Shown here: positions 1 through 12,208 of the stretch, piece after piece
How the letters are laid out: the number at the start of each line of letters is the position of its first letter
Numbering within the stretch: position 1 is the first letter of the stretch
Assembly (NCBI GenBank): GCA_026874595.1
Contig: CM049309.1
Span: 44,595,079 to 44,659,078, forward strand
DNA from: Sipunculus nudus
Lineage: Eukaryota > Annelida > Sipuncula > Golfingiida > Sipunculidae
Reading direction: 5' to 3'
DNA length: 64,000 nt
Notes under the pieces: generated by a model
Told to the model about the DNA's origin: nothing
Databases searched by the model: none
Seen by the model: only the letters and a program-made list of their open reading frames with translations
Translations under genes and position numbers: made by a program

Positions 1-16
1 TATATATATATATATA
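1..16. repeat. (TA)n microsatellite at window edge
   Basis: An alternating TA tract truncated by the window start, directly abutting a MITE copy. Confidence 0.9.
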
Positions 17-302
17 AGGCCAAAAAAAATAAAAGGTGTGGTTCTCAGGCACCGCCCGCGTCAATTTTTAACCCCCGCATCAAAAATTTTTATTTTGATT
101 TGTATCTTTCAAGTAGATAAATAATACATTTATGTAGTGCTTTTACCTGTTTAGCAAAAAAAAATTTTATTTTTATGCTTTTCACTGATCATAGGACATT
201 TAATAGGAGCATTCAAAAAAAAGTAAAAAATAAAATACCGCCCGCCCGCACCGATTTCTGAAAAAAAGTGCCTGAGAACCATACCTAACTTTTTTTGCCT
301 AA
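15..302 (-). mobile_element. MITE family A copy 1 (GGCCAAA...CTCAGGCAC termini)
   Basis: Starts TAAGGCCAAAA...GGTTCTCAGGCAC and ends GTGCCTGAGAACCATACC...TTGCCTAA, forming imperfect terminal inverted repeats of about 35 bp. The interior (TTTTACCTGTTTAGC) is the reverse complement of the other copies. It is flanked on both sides by TA runs. Confidence 0.75.
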
Positions 303-305
303 TAT

Positions 306-389
<84 letters not shown>
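301..389. repeat. (TA)n microsatellite
   Basis: About 88 bp of alternating TA with one interruption, immediately after the MITE copy. Confidence 0.95.
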
Positions 390-391
<2 letters not shown>

Positions 392-416
392 CCATTGACC
401 ATACAATGGTTTACTT

Positions 417-519
<103 letters not shown>

Positions 520-950
520 ATCGTCGCACAAAGTTTGGCCAAATTGGCAAACGAGTTCTTTTGAAAGATGTCTAAATTTGTGAATGCGCGTCATAATGCC
601 GACGTTTGTCAGCTGAGCATTAGATCCTATGGGTCTCTTATTTATCAGTAAGATCTGAAGAGAGCTGGAATTTTGGAGCGTTTTGACAAACGGAAGCAAT
701 GCAAAAATATATAGTTTCAAGATTAATATCAATAAATCAAAATTTTAAGTCATTAAACTTTTTGTCTCTTTTATTATTCATAAATCAACTGTGTCAGTGC
801 TAGTAGGCATAAGCCTCATGGTCACTCTGAATGGGGGAAAAAATAAGGGCCTTTGGTTAATCTTTCACACACCAATTCCCGCCTAACACATGTGTCCGCA
901 GTTATAACGTATCCACCACCTACACTGCCACACTGCGCAGACTCGATCCA

Positions 951-1142
951 GAAGCCGATCCAGGAGAGGGGTCCAGAATCCCCCCCCCCCCCCCATTTTT
1001 TCAGCCGCCGCAACCTTTTTAAGGGTGTCAGACCAATTTTTGCAGCCTGGACCCCCACTTTTCCGTACCTGGGGACCTTTGTTCTCCATTGGTCCTTCTA
1101 AGTTGGATCCCCTCCTATTCCTAAAACTTGGATCCGCCCCTG
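951..1142 (+). mobile_element. MITE family B copy (GGATCCAG ... CTTGGATCCGCCCCTG)
   Basis: Begins GAAGCCGATCCAGGAG and ends CTTGGATCCGCCCCTG (imperfect inverted ends). It has a poly-C run and the AAGGGTGTCAGACCAATTTTT interior shared with the copy at 34939. Non-coding. Confidence 0.65.
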
Positions 1143-2972
1143 GACTCGGACTCACAAGTTTCGGGTAGTGACGACCTCTGGCGGAAAGATGCTGCGTAGC
1201 CAGCGAATGCCCCTAATTTGAATATCACCTGGTGGACATTGGAGGAACCAGAAAACCTGGATGTGAATTTGCGCAAAGTGGATGTGACGCGTACGCCATT
1301 TTACTGAAGAAAAGAATCCATTCCGAAAAGAGTTTACTCACAAATCTATTCGTAAGTTATGTTCTGGTTGAGGTTATTGTAAAAATAAGTAAAAACTTTA
1401 ACAGACCGACTCGTAATAGCCCACTATTAGCGAACGGGAGGTGTACATTCATTTTCAGAAATTTGCGAAGTGTAGGACGGCGAAATGCCAAAACCGAGGC
1501 GAGATGACGTGAGCATTTGACAGGCTCTGCTGACGAGCCGGTCGTACTCCCGGTAGATTGAAATTCTTCGTTTAGTATTTCTTAAATTCAGTCAGATATA
1601 TGGCACACGGCAAGTTTGCTTTGAAATTCATTTTTTTATAAGAAAACTTGCATTAAACAGTTGACTTTCAGTCCATAGACCCAAAGCGTAAACTATAGTA
1701 TAGACGTATAGTCCCTTGTGCGGTTCAATAATGAAACCAGCTGAAGCCGATTCATTTCAGACACGTTGTTGAGGTCAGCTTTCACGTTGCAGGTCGGGGA
1801 AAGGCGAGGATTAATGACAGTAAATAATTAATTGTTAATAATATAATCCTTGTAGGCAGTGAGGCAGTGTGTGTAAAACCCGGACCCACGGATCGCGGAC
1901 CCCAAGAAAAATTTATAATTCTTAAAACTCTCAGGGTAATTTGTTGAGATATTTAGCAGAATAGTATCTAAAAAGACGTATTTTATATTATGTGTGTCAA
2001 AAAACCCATAAAAATGGTCTGTTTTGCCAAAAAAAAATGATAATTTACATTTACGGACCCTGGCGCACTGATCTCGCGTTATCCCACAGACCCCTTTTAC
2101 TCGTTGTTTTACCATTTCTTAAGTACATATTTTAACATCACGTTTAGGCATAACACCCATGTGATTTAGTTATTGTGTTTTTGTTCTTTATTTATTTTCA
2201 TTTTGTCTTACTTTTTCTTCATATTCTTATATTTGCTATTTGTTTCATGTTTATCATATCATAATAAAAAAATAATAGGAACATTTATCAAATCATTATG
2301 TTTGTACCTGGAGTTTCTTGCAATGCAAGTAATCAACAATTCCTTTGGTAATTATATTATTACCAACTTTAAATCGCATGGTTGTTCATGAATGGAACAC
2401 GAAACCTGTATTATGTGGAAGAGCACTGATATCGATATACTATCAGTCTCAGGTCCGCATGCAATGACCGCTGGCGCACTTCAAATAAATCTCTCCCAGT
2501 GTGCCTGCACTATAATATTTTCACTTAAAATAACAAATAATAATGTTTAATGTTTGAAACGAGTGCTTGTTCTTTCTCATAGAGCAATTAAATGAAAATA
2601 TGAGCGGCGTGTACCAGGGTCCGTCAAAATGTAACAGTCATCAAAGTCGAGCAGTTGGGGTCCGTCTCAAGCAAAGTATTTTGTACACTTTAATCTTTCA
2701 TTGAAATGGTTATTTACAAGGCTTCAACATTAGGGGACTTTACTTTGTTCTTATATCAGCAACATGGGTGTTTTTATCTGTATATAAAATCGAAAGTGTG
2801 GAAATTGGTTTTGGGGATCCGTGGGGTTGTTGTATTGACTTGCTAATAAAGTCTTGTACAATAAACTTACTATGTCTTTATTATGAACACTATATTGACA
2901 TTATTTGTCAGTTAAATTGCTTAAGAAAATATTCTTGGTTACTGCAACTATCATATTTCTGCTTTTTTTCAG
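1143..2972. other. Upstream region of CHTOP, no gene placed
   Basis: The stretch 1190-1560 is relatively CpG-rich and includes ATGACGTGAG (CRE-like) and GCCGGTCG. It may hold the noncoding first CHTOP exon or promoter, but no donor could be chosen with confidence. From 1830 to 2970 only A/T-rich sequence is seen. Confidence 0.3.
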
Positions 2973-3030
2973 AAGAAGAAAACCAGGGGAAGAATTTAAA
3001 GAAGCAATTAAGGAAATACAACCACTCATT

Positions 3031-3092
3031 ATGGCTCAACTACCACAAAAGATAGTGCTCAAAAGCACCACAAAAATCAGTCTGAATGATCG
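3031..3092 (+). CDS. CHTOP: CHTOP coding exon 1
   Basis: Encodes the N-terminus through [11 protein letters not shown] and two bases of an Arg codon (ends in phase 2). The donor is CG|GTGAGA at 3093. The exon itself begins about 2973, after a pyrimidine-rich tract ending TTTTTTTCAG, so 2973-3030 is 5' UTR. Confidence 0.92.
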
Positions 3093-5997
3093 GTGAGAAC
3101 CATATAATCTGCTGGAAAAACAAATGCTGAAATAAAAGCATTTTGTGTATTTAATGCAGGGCACAACCATGGCAGTGACCAGTAATAGTAAAAAGCAGTA
3201 TTGGGCATGTGAAAACATGTTCCAGAATTACCTGCCATGCAACTGCAGTATCAGAAATAAGATGGCGGACAATTGTTGGGGTAGTTGCCACAAATATGAC
3301 CCTGGTTAATGCTTGCATTTCATGTGTACTACTTATCAAGCTGGTAGATTAATTATATACCAAAAGTGGCAGATAATGGTACAGGGTGAGCAGCAATGTA
3401 CCAGGTGAAGTTGCGTGTTCTGCAGATGGTTCTCACCCGTCCAGGTGCCTGAGAGCGGGTTCACACCACCAGAGTCATCGTATTTGTCTTTTAACGTTGT
3501 CGTGCAGTCCTGCATTTGCTGTGTCCAGCCTGCTGTCAGAGCAGGTGGTAAGAGGCACACAAATGTTAGTCGAAATTTCCTGTTTTACATCGCATTGCCT
3601 GGTTCACTGGTGTATAATGTCATAAAATCTCATCACCAACAACTTGGTCATCAGTAACAGGTGCCATTTTCCATTGTCATATCCATTATCATCCATTGTT
3701 CGGGGTTCTGTTATTCACTTGCATCTGATGAGTCACTGACCTTGTGAATATTAGCAGTTGCATCAGTCACAGTATGACATCGTCTATTGTGAGATTCTGT
3801 GTGTTTTGGTAGTCTGTTTAGTCACTTTCGTGCATTATGTGTGTTTTTGCAGTTCTGTGAAAGAGTGTGAGTTTGAACTTGAAGCATATGAAATAAATCT
3901 CTTTTCCCACTGTTTGTAATAATTTAGGCTTGAATTTTCATTTTGCTTACTAAATGTACTTTGTAATTACCCTGTCAGTACCTCTTGTTACTATGTTAGT
4001 CATGTAGAGCTTCCATAAGTAATAGTAAGAATTTAAACCACTCAGTTTCACAACCAGGTTTGCTAGATCCAGTGAAGTTTTGTGTATGTCCAACTCTACC
4101 GATACCTAAAGAAAGTTAATGAAGTGTCCCCACAGCCTGTGACCTGTTTGTGTTAATAAAAGGCTCAGCAAATACTAGACCATTGTAACCTTGTACTGTT
4201 ATGATCTGGCAGCTCAGATTATTTGTTTTTTTTTGCCATCTGTTTACAAAGAGCAGCTTGATGTACCAGTAATTTCTAGGTTATGAATTTATCCTCCTTT
4301 TACCATGTATGTGTCTTTTGTGGCAGCTCCTATCTGGTCTGATTGAAGCAAGTGACCAATACAGTGACCTGATTAGTATGAGTTACCTGTAAAAAAGATG
4401 TTCACCACTTAGTTTTTATTTTTCAAGAGCTCTGATAACATTTCTGAAGTAACGTCCAGTGCCCAGTTATCCTGTCACTGAAATTTATATCATTGTTTGA
4501 GCAAAATAATTCAAGATTTATGTATTCTGCAGAGGATTGTCACATTTTTTAACCAAAATTGCACAAGGACCACACTGGTTAAACCACTCTGCATGCTGTA
4601 TGTTCTGTGTGGGAGAAAAAGACATTTGTTTTATGATTTATCAACTGAGTGCTTGGTGAGTGTAATGTCTGATAGATGTGTACACCTTTTAACTATAGGC
4701 CTACTACCTATATCGTAAGCGCTGTTATGACCTCGTATCCTGAATTGCTACAACAGAGGGGAGCACTGTATTTTTGTCCAGTCAGATGAGACCTTGTGCT
4801 GGAAGACACAGCCAAGCAAGAAATACACGGAGCCAATCATGTTCATTTCGTTTTGAGTGACAGCTTATCGCCCTGGTAACCGTCTGAACAGGGCACAGGC
4901 TCCAAGAGAATTGCCCCAGACGTGGTTTGCTTTGGGTCTTGGGCACATAGGATGCCCGGCCAGTGAGCTGTAATTCAAACAAACCGTAACAACAAAGGCT
5001 GCGTGCACACCTCGCTGGCTGGTTTCAGTTCTGCAGACAAAAGATACGTGGCTACGCCAACACAGTTATAATGTCATAATTGAATCGGTCGATGATGCGA
5101 GAATGCAGAGGGAGCAATTAAAATTTGACCGTAAACTGTCATCAAGTGGCGCTTGAAGCGCAGCTATGGGCAGAGCCAAGATGCCTGTCGAGCGTTTGTT
5201 AATTGGCATCTGGTTGGCTGCTTATCACATCATACGCCCTTGTATGTACATGTATGTACATGTACTTAACAGGACATCTGTAAATATAAAGCAGTATAGT
5301 TCACCAAAATTTGGGATGTGAGTACATTCATATTTGTACTTTTCACATAGCATTGTTCAGCTGTTTTCTCATTATAGTTCTTTAACTGAGAACTTTTCTC
5401 ATTAATTTTTTTCAACTGGGACAGTGGTGATCATCAACTGCATTTCTTCAACTGGGTCTTTACACATTGCCTTTCTTTAACAGGGTGCTTGTTATGTTAA
5501 ATTGAGTGCCTGTTTCATTAGTTCTTCAACTGGGTGCTAGTTGAATTACAATTCTTAAAAAGCATGCTTCTCCCTTACATTTCTTCAGCTGAGTGCTTAT
5601 TGTATTATTGTCAGTTTGGTGCATTACACATCATTAAACTAGGTGCAAGTTACATTCAGTTCAAATGAGTGCATGACACATTGTTCAACTGAGTGCTTGT
5701 CACAAAAAAATTGGTCGTCTGAGCGCAAGTTGCATTATATCAGTCAAGTAAGTATTTGTTGCATTGTGATCTTTGAGTGCTTCTAATGTTACAGTTCTTC
5801 AACTGATTATTACTTTACAGTGTGTTTGACCTATATTTTGTGTGAGGAGAGGTAACAAATATAGCAATATTCAGAATATTAACTTGTTTATATACTATAT
5901 GCAGTGCATGTGAATGGATAATATGCTCAATTGTCTGCTGCTGAGTGTCCCAACATCATTCACTAAATGTTATTCATCTCCACAAAGTTCCCCCATC

Positions 5998-6070
<73 letters not shown>

Positions 6071-9000
6071 GAGCTAATCTATATAAAGCTCTTAATTATC
6101 TTTGTTCATGTTTATTCATCAGTGTCAAACAGGAGTATATTCCAACCATATATCTTCACTTAAATTTGACTATAAATAGATTAAAGTATATGAACTGGGA
6201 TCAGATATATAATTAATTTGTATACTAAATACAAAAAAACTATGTTTGGATGTTAAACAGCTAATCTTTGTGATACAGTTTTTATCTAAATATTTTATTC
6301 AAACTTGGCTTGCAGATGCACTAACTAAAATGAGTTTATGTAATGGTTTTATGCTTTTCTGAATCTAAATATCATGTGTATTATTGATAAGCCTGGTTTG
6401 CTAAACAATTCTGTTATACTTTAGTGTATCGACAGTGTTATTCCCAAAAGTGTAATATATATAGTTTCTGAACTTTCACTAATTTCGGGCCTACTGTTGA
6501 ATTTCACGATTAAGGTCCCCTGGGTTAATACTCCTTACATGAAAATATCTTGGTGGTTTTGTGGTATTCTTATGATTGTTCTTCCCCAAACGTGAATATA
6601 TTCATGATGATGACTCATCGGTGTGAAACCCCAGATGTGTTTGAGTATGATTTACCTGATGAATTTACTGAGTGCGGTATAGTAACAGGCACCTGTGCTC
6701 CATTTCTACCTGTCAAGCTTCACAAACATCCAAAAGACGAAGCCTGCTGTGTCTGTGCAGCAAGTACAGGCCACCATGGCAGCCCAGCAGCAGGCCTCCT
6801 CCAAGAACCGCCGCCTCGCGCAGCAGATGGCCAACCGACCTACGGTACAGGCCGCTCTCAAACTCAAGAAGGTTGGTGTTAAGCATTCACTTTGCATAAT
6901 TTCAGCAAACCTTTTTTGGATTTCTTCAAAGAGGAGGAAAGTGGTTTCATGCTAGGTCAAGCAGAAGAAACCAGAGAGGAAGATGAGGAATTTGACAAAT
7001 TTAATGTTTGTTTGTAAAATTGTTTTTAATTTTGTCATACTTGTAATTGTGCAAATGCATAATGTAAATATCAGGTTAACATAAGTATTATTTACTTAAA
7101 GGAATATAGATATGGTGTGTTTTCAGAAATCTGGATTGTCATATCTTTTATCAGTTGTACCAGGAATTTGTTGTTAATTTTTTTAAACAAAATGACTGAT
7201 GTTGGTAATAGATTGTTAAAGCCACAGTTTGAGAACAATGATATTGTGTTTCTTCAGCGATCTCTGCAGCAGAGGTTGGGTAGGACCAATGTGAAAGCGA
7301 GGCTGAATTTACCAGGGCCGCAAGCAGGAAGAGGAGGACAGACGCGAGGTGGCGGGGGCATGATGAGGAACATGAGAGGTCGTGGACGAGGGATGAGACG
7401 CGGAGGAATGATGTCACCAGGAGGCAGCACACAGATGGGCGGAGGACAGATGACATCTCCAAGAGTGGGAACATCACCCAGAGGGAACCGTGGAGGTCGC
7501 ATGATGCGTGGATTCAGAGGTGAAGTATATTGCTTGTCATTTGATCATGAATCTTATGTAATCAGCCGTGCTCAGTCTGGATGAGGCTCTTCCAGTCACA
7601 ATTTAAGGCATAAAACCTAAATACCATGGAAACAATGACATAATGGTCAATATAGTGATATTCAAGAAAGTCACTATAGTGCCCATTATGACATTGTTAC
7701 CATGGTTTTATAAAAAAAAATTTTAAATCATTTTATTATGATTTAAAATATTTTGCATGAGTTATTTTAATAGCTTTTATAGAAACAACCCCCTGAAGTA
7801 GAAATAATTCCTTGATTCTATGATAACCATTGTAGCCATGGGGTTAAGGATATATCTTGTACCTTGTAATCAGCATCAGCTGACTGACACAGCCTATGTC
7901 ACGTACACTACATATATATCATCAAGGCTTGAATATTGTCTCATGCTAGTTAAATTCACTAAATGCATTAACAGTGGGTCTAATTAATAACATTTAACTT
8001 TCAAATGATGTGTTAATTGAATACAAATTGCATAATTAATTAACTTGTGATGTTAACTCAAGGAGGGAGAGGACGCGGAGGATTCCGAGGTGGAAGAGGA
8101 CGCGGTGGTATTGTGGGCACTAGGTAAGACAGACATTTCATCACAGGTTATCTTTCTTGTTGTAGACATCCCATTTTATCTGTATTCAAAATCAGATGGA
8201 GGTCATGCTGTCAGAAATCAAATATAATACAGTTGTAATTATTATTTACTGATATATTTCAAGGATCAGCCAGTGTAGCTGTGGTGACTGCAGGTCCTGT
8301 TTTACATTAACTTGCCAGTGTCTGAATATAATTTGTAATTATTCAACCTATGATAACTATACTCTTTTCTGCCACCCCTGTCCACCTATCTTTTTCGTGA
8401 TAATTTTTGTACAGTACCCTTCAGTTTACCTTTATTTACCTCAGAGGTAATTTAGACAAATGTGGTGCTTATCTGACTGTAAAACAAAGCTCTCCCAGGT
8501 ATCGATTCCATATGATAAATTCAGAAAGAAATGTACCATCTTGCGACATATCAGTGATGATTTAGGTTGACAGTCTTAATGAATTTAAATTCATAGTGAT
8601 GACACCCCAGTGGTGTTTGTACGTCACCCATTTGTTACTTCACACATACGCCCCTCCTACACTACAAAGATAAACCGATATGGCCACTTGAACTGAGACC
8701 ATAATTTTTGCAGCTCTTTATACACAGGTCAACACCATCCCATCGACACAAAGAAAATATATTAATTTCACGGCGCTAATTTAAATCATCATAAATCACA
8801 ATATTACCTCCCTAGATAAAAGCCTGTTTGTAGAAGTAGATTTGAAAGAAATATCGTGAAAAATTAGGTGGACTGGGATGTTGGAACAGAGTATGCTGAG
8901 TCACAAGTGTTGAAATAAAAGATCCTTTTGATCTTGTGTAGAGTTTTCCTAAAATTGATATATTATTACAAACTAAAAACACATGAGTTGTGAAAGTGAA

Positions 9001-12000
9001 AATGTGAACTGAAGACTTTACCTTGTTCAGAGGTCGTGGGAGAGGTGAAGGTCGCTCAAGAGGCTCAAATAGGTAAAATCCTGCTTGCTGGATTGCAGTG
9101 CAAATTGGGAAAATTGTTTTGATTACTAGTATTTCACACAAAGTACTAGAAATATAGAAAAACAGCTTGATTATTTAAATAGGCTGAATAACAGTTTCTT
9201 CTTTGGAATAAAAATTTATTAATTGTTTGTTCATAAATGTATATATAGCAAGTATTATAGACAATAGTTTTGTCCATGGCAGTTCATTTAGTTAGGCCTT
9301 GTTGGCAATTTTTGTTAAATATGAAGGGTTATAAAGCTCCCGGGTAAAGCTGTGTTTCCATGTATCTGCAAAAAACGTATCAGCAAAAGACGTACATACG
9401 TTCCATAGTGCGCAGTCCGCACTGTTTCCATAAGTACGTACGTTTTTCTTGCGGATACCCTTTCGCGTGCCTCTTTTGAAACTTCAAGTATGACAGGCAG
9501 GTAAAAGGTCAGTATGTCTCGTGCACCTGGCGCAGGGGCACTGTTAGGAAATGTAGGCATACCATCTGCAAAACGGTTGAATCACTCACCGATCTGTTTT
9601 GATGCTGTCCGTTTTTGCGGATACGCATGCGGAGCACATTTAAACGTACACATGGAAACAGTTCATCTTAAAAAGAGGGATCCGATTTTTTGCGTACGAG
9701 ACGTACGACATTTACGGATGAATGGAAACACAGCTTTAGGATTTTTGTAATCAATTTTGGTTAATTATGTTTATTTCATTTACCAATACTGGTCTATTCT
9801 AAGTGTGAAAGGGGCTAATTTATGTATCATTGTTAAAAAATTAGTAAAAGTCCAAATTTGATCATTTGAACATAGCCTGGGAAAATTGTTGAATATTTGA
9901 ACTGAAGATTGGAAAAAGAGCTCAAGTGTATTTAAACAGAAATTACTGATTATTACGGAGTATGGAAATGCTTAGGTGATGCATAAATAAATAGATAGCA
10001 AAGCTGATGCATGGTGTGATTTTGTTGTTATAGGATTGTTATTTAGCATGTACCTGACCCCAGTTACTGAAATCTTTATTCATGGCATAATTAGTGAGAA
10101 AACACTGAATAAGATGTTTTGAGATACAAGACCAATGTACACTCAAGAATGGCTTTATTTGTTGTTTTCTTGCATAATGACCACATTAATAATGATTTAA
10201 GTAACTGTTCGAGCCTGTGATTTATGGCCAATTTTGAAATAAAAGTATGTGATGTCTCTGAGATGGCAAGCAGCTGATTTGCATGTATTTTTTTTAAACT
10301 GGCCCCATTTTAGATTCTACATTTTCAGAGGAAGCATAACAGTATTATTTCAGTTTCATTTGTGTGCATTGTGTTGTTGATTTTATTGATTATCTTAGAC
10401 TTAGTAAAGCATCGCAGACTGAAAATTAAAAATATATTTAAAAAACACTGGTATCTCATGATATTTTGTGTAAATTTAGAGATATTTGAGGTTAAATACT
10501 GGTATTTATGGAAGGCAGAGTTGGCGCATGTGATGAGAAAAAAAGCATATTTATTTGGCCTTGAAACTGATAATTCTATCTATTAGTGTGCATATGGATG
10601 AATGCAATGTGAAAATAAATGTTAAAAAGAGCGTCGCCACCTACTTGTCGATTACCCCTCAAGAAATAACTGACCTATTTATGTAAGAGGGCAGTTTATT
10701 TTTTACTGTTAATGTGAACATTGCCAGTAACTTTATTTAGCATTATGTATATTGATATAACCCCTGGAACAGGCATTCTTGTCTTGGTTTGTAAATATTC
10801 CACAACCATTGGACACAACAACATTGAAAAACCACCTTGTGACAGTAACTATGAAGAACACTATGCCAGCATCTAAAATATATATCCTACCATAATATTT
10901 ACTCAATGCCCTAGTTGTTTAATTCTGTTCCATGTAAATGGTGGTGTCTCTGTATATATGCAATCTCTTGTAGATGCCCTTGAAGTTAAAATAGTTGATT
11001 TGATGTTTACTTATGTATGTTGACATAGTTTGGGAACCACAGACATTATTTAGACTGACTTTTGCAACAATTTGCAATTAGCTGTAGATTAAATTTTCCT
11101 TGAATTTTGTTTCAGCATTAAAGGCTTCAGACTGTCTCAGGGAAAAGTCTATACATGCCTACCAACTCATAACCAGTTCGTATTAAAATTAAAAAAAAAA
11201 AAAAAATGAACTCAGCAGTTGAAAAAATGCCTTGTATTATAAAGTGCCATTGCAGTACTCTATCTTCATAGTTTAAGCTTTTCCTGAAACAACAGCTGTT
11301 GTTCCTTTAGTGAAATATGTAGAACTCTTATGTAATGAGATGTAAGAGGTTTTTTAAGGTCTCAGGAATATAGCTTCAATTCTTACCAGTGTATTAGGAT
11401 GCATATTCAGGAACATTGCATGTAAGTGATGTATGATATGAGTCAAAGTCTGTATAAAAAAAAACAACAACAAAACAACACTGGCAGGATATTTACTAGA
11501 ATCAAATTCAAATTTCTTGGCATGATGCTCACTTTTTCTTCAGGATTTACTGGGTATGATATCTAACACAAGTAAGGCAAGTTAGCCATTTTCCTGTGTT
11601 TTCTTTCAGCCGGTATATTGTCCATTTCTAAAGACATTTGGTGTATATTAAAAGTAAGATGTCTCACTTCATTGATGCAGGTTGAAAATCTGATAATATT
11701 TGATACCACACCTGATGAGAGTGGCAAGACAAAATGTTACTTATAATTAAGATTCTTTGGAGGAAGATGCAATTCTTTGCAGGAAGATGCATTCACTGCA
11801 GTAGAGATGACATGTAATATCACATCTGTAGACAGGAACAGGGTGAATGACAGGGAACAAGTAATCATTGATCTCTTCAAGGCAAAAAATGCAAGTTTAT
11901 TATCATGTTGGCGCTTTAAAGCTTAACCAAACTGATCAGTTATACATAATATGAAACAAAATCATTATTGCAGGGGTGGTTTCCGTGGCAACCGTGGTAG

Positions 12001-12208
12001 CTCAAGGGGTCGAGCCCCAGGGGGACGATTCCAAAGATTCCAGCGGGGAAGAGGTGGTAGAGGGCGTGGTGGCCAAAGGGGGCGTGGTGCAAAACAACCC
12101 ACTCGTGAAGAACTGGACAACCAGTTAGACGAGTACATGACAAAGACAAAATCTCATCTGGATGCAGAGCTTGATCGCTATATGACAGAGGGGGATGGCT
12201 TCCAATGA
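3031..12208 (+). CDS. CHTOP: CHTOP homologue (chromatin target of PRMT1), six coding exons
   Basis: Joined coding exons are 3031-3092, 6718-6871, 7258-7519, 8063-8123, 9031-9072 and 11974-12208. They total 816 nt and give a 271-aa protein (human CHTOP is about 248 aa). Every junction is GT..AG and in frame. Residues 1-20 carry the family N-terminus ([16 protein letters not shown]). Residues 22-72 carry the conserved NRRLAQQM and [11 protein letters not shown] blocks. Residues 73-200 are RGG/GRG-rich, the substrate region for arginine methylation in this family. The C-terminus has the diagnostic duplicated LDNQLDEYM / LDAELDRYM motif. In vertebrates CHTOP is a nuclear protein that binds PRMT1/PRMT5 and acts in the TREX mRNA-export complex; that role is transferred by homology. 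The start was chosen because the peptide aligns with the vertebrate N-terminus, although the frame stays open upstream to the exon edge. A 5' noncoding exon probably exists but was not placed. Confidence 0.93.
5340..5820 (+). repeat. Degenerate ~30-bp minisatellite in CHTOP intron 1
   Basis: Many imperfect units resembling TTCTTCAACTGGGTGCTTGT separated by ATTA-rich spacers. The core CAACTGAGTGCTTGT recurs more than ten times with substitutions. Confidence 0.7.
5999..6067. repeat. (TA)n microsatellite in CHTOP intron 1
   Basis: About 68 bp of uninterrupted TA. Confidence 0.95.
6718..6871 (+). CDS. CHTOP: CHTOP coding exon 2
   Basis: The acceptor CTGTCAAG precedes 6718. The first base completes Arg21, followed by FTNIQK. 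The exon encodes [15 protein letters not shown] and VQAALKLKK, the best conserved block of the family. The donor is AAG|GTTGGT at 6872, phase 0. Confidence 0.92.
7258..7519 (+). CDS. CHTOP: CHTOP coding exon 3 (start of the RGG region)
   Basis: The acceptor TTTCTTCAG is followed by [16 protein letters not shown], matching the family SLKQRLGKSNIQARL segment. A Gly/Arg/Met-rich stretch follows. The donor is AGAG|GTGAAG at 7520, phase 1. Confidence 0.92.
7623..7706. repeat. Imperfect hairpin in CHTOP intron 3
   Basis: ACCATGGAAACAATGACATA pairs with TATGACATTGTTACCATGGT. The arms are about 37 bp with a few mismatches and a ~10-bp loop, starting 104 bp after the exon 3 donor. Confidence 0.75.
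8063..8123 (+). CDS. CHTOP: CHTOP coding exon 4 (RGG)
   Basis: A 61-nt exon, too short for an ORF scan, found by RGG coding content between AACTCAAG and AG|GTAAGAC. It encodes [19 protein letters not shown], enters in phase 1 and leaves in phase 2. Confidence 0.88.
9031..9072 (+). CDS. CHTOP: CHTOP coding exon 5, 42-nt RGG microexon
   Basis: A 42-nt exon between CCTTGTTCAG and AG|GTAAAAT, encoding [13 protein letters not shown]. It enters and leaves in phase 2, so skipping it would keep the reading frame. This makes it a candidate cassette exon that tunes the number of methylatable arginines. Confidence 0.85.
9345..9738. mobile_element. MITE family C in CHTOP intron 5 (TAAAGCTGTGTTTCCAT termini)
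   Basis: TAAAGCTGTGTTTCCATG at the left matches ATGGAAACACAGCTTTA at the right in inverted orientation. The ~390-bp interior is CpG-rich with repeated ACGTACG-type words and is non-coding. Related termini appear at 62285. Confidence 0.75.
9740..11973 (+). other. Remainder of CHTOP intron 5
   Basis: About 2.2 kb of A/T-rich intronic sequence. No exon, repeat family or RNA gene is recognised. Confidence 0.5.
11974..12208 (+). CDS. CHTOP: CHTOP terminal coding exon
   Basis: The acceptor TTATTGCAG precedes 11974. The exon encodes GGFRGNRG..., a further [12 protein letters not shown] stretch, the C-terminal [20 protein letters not shown] block and AELDRYM. The stop TGA is at 12206-12208. Confidence 0.93.
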
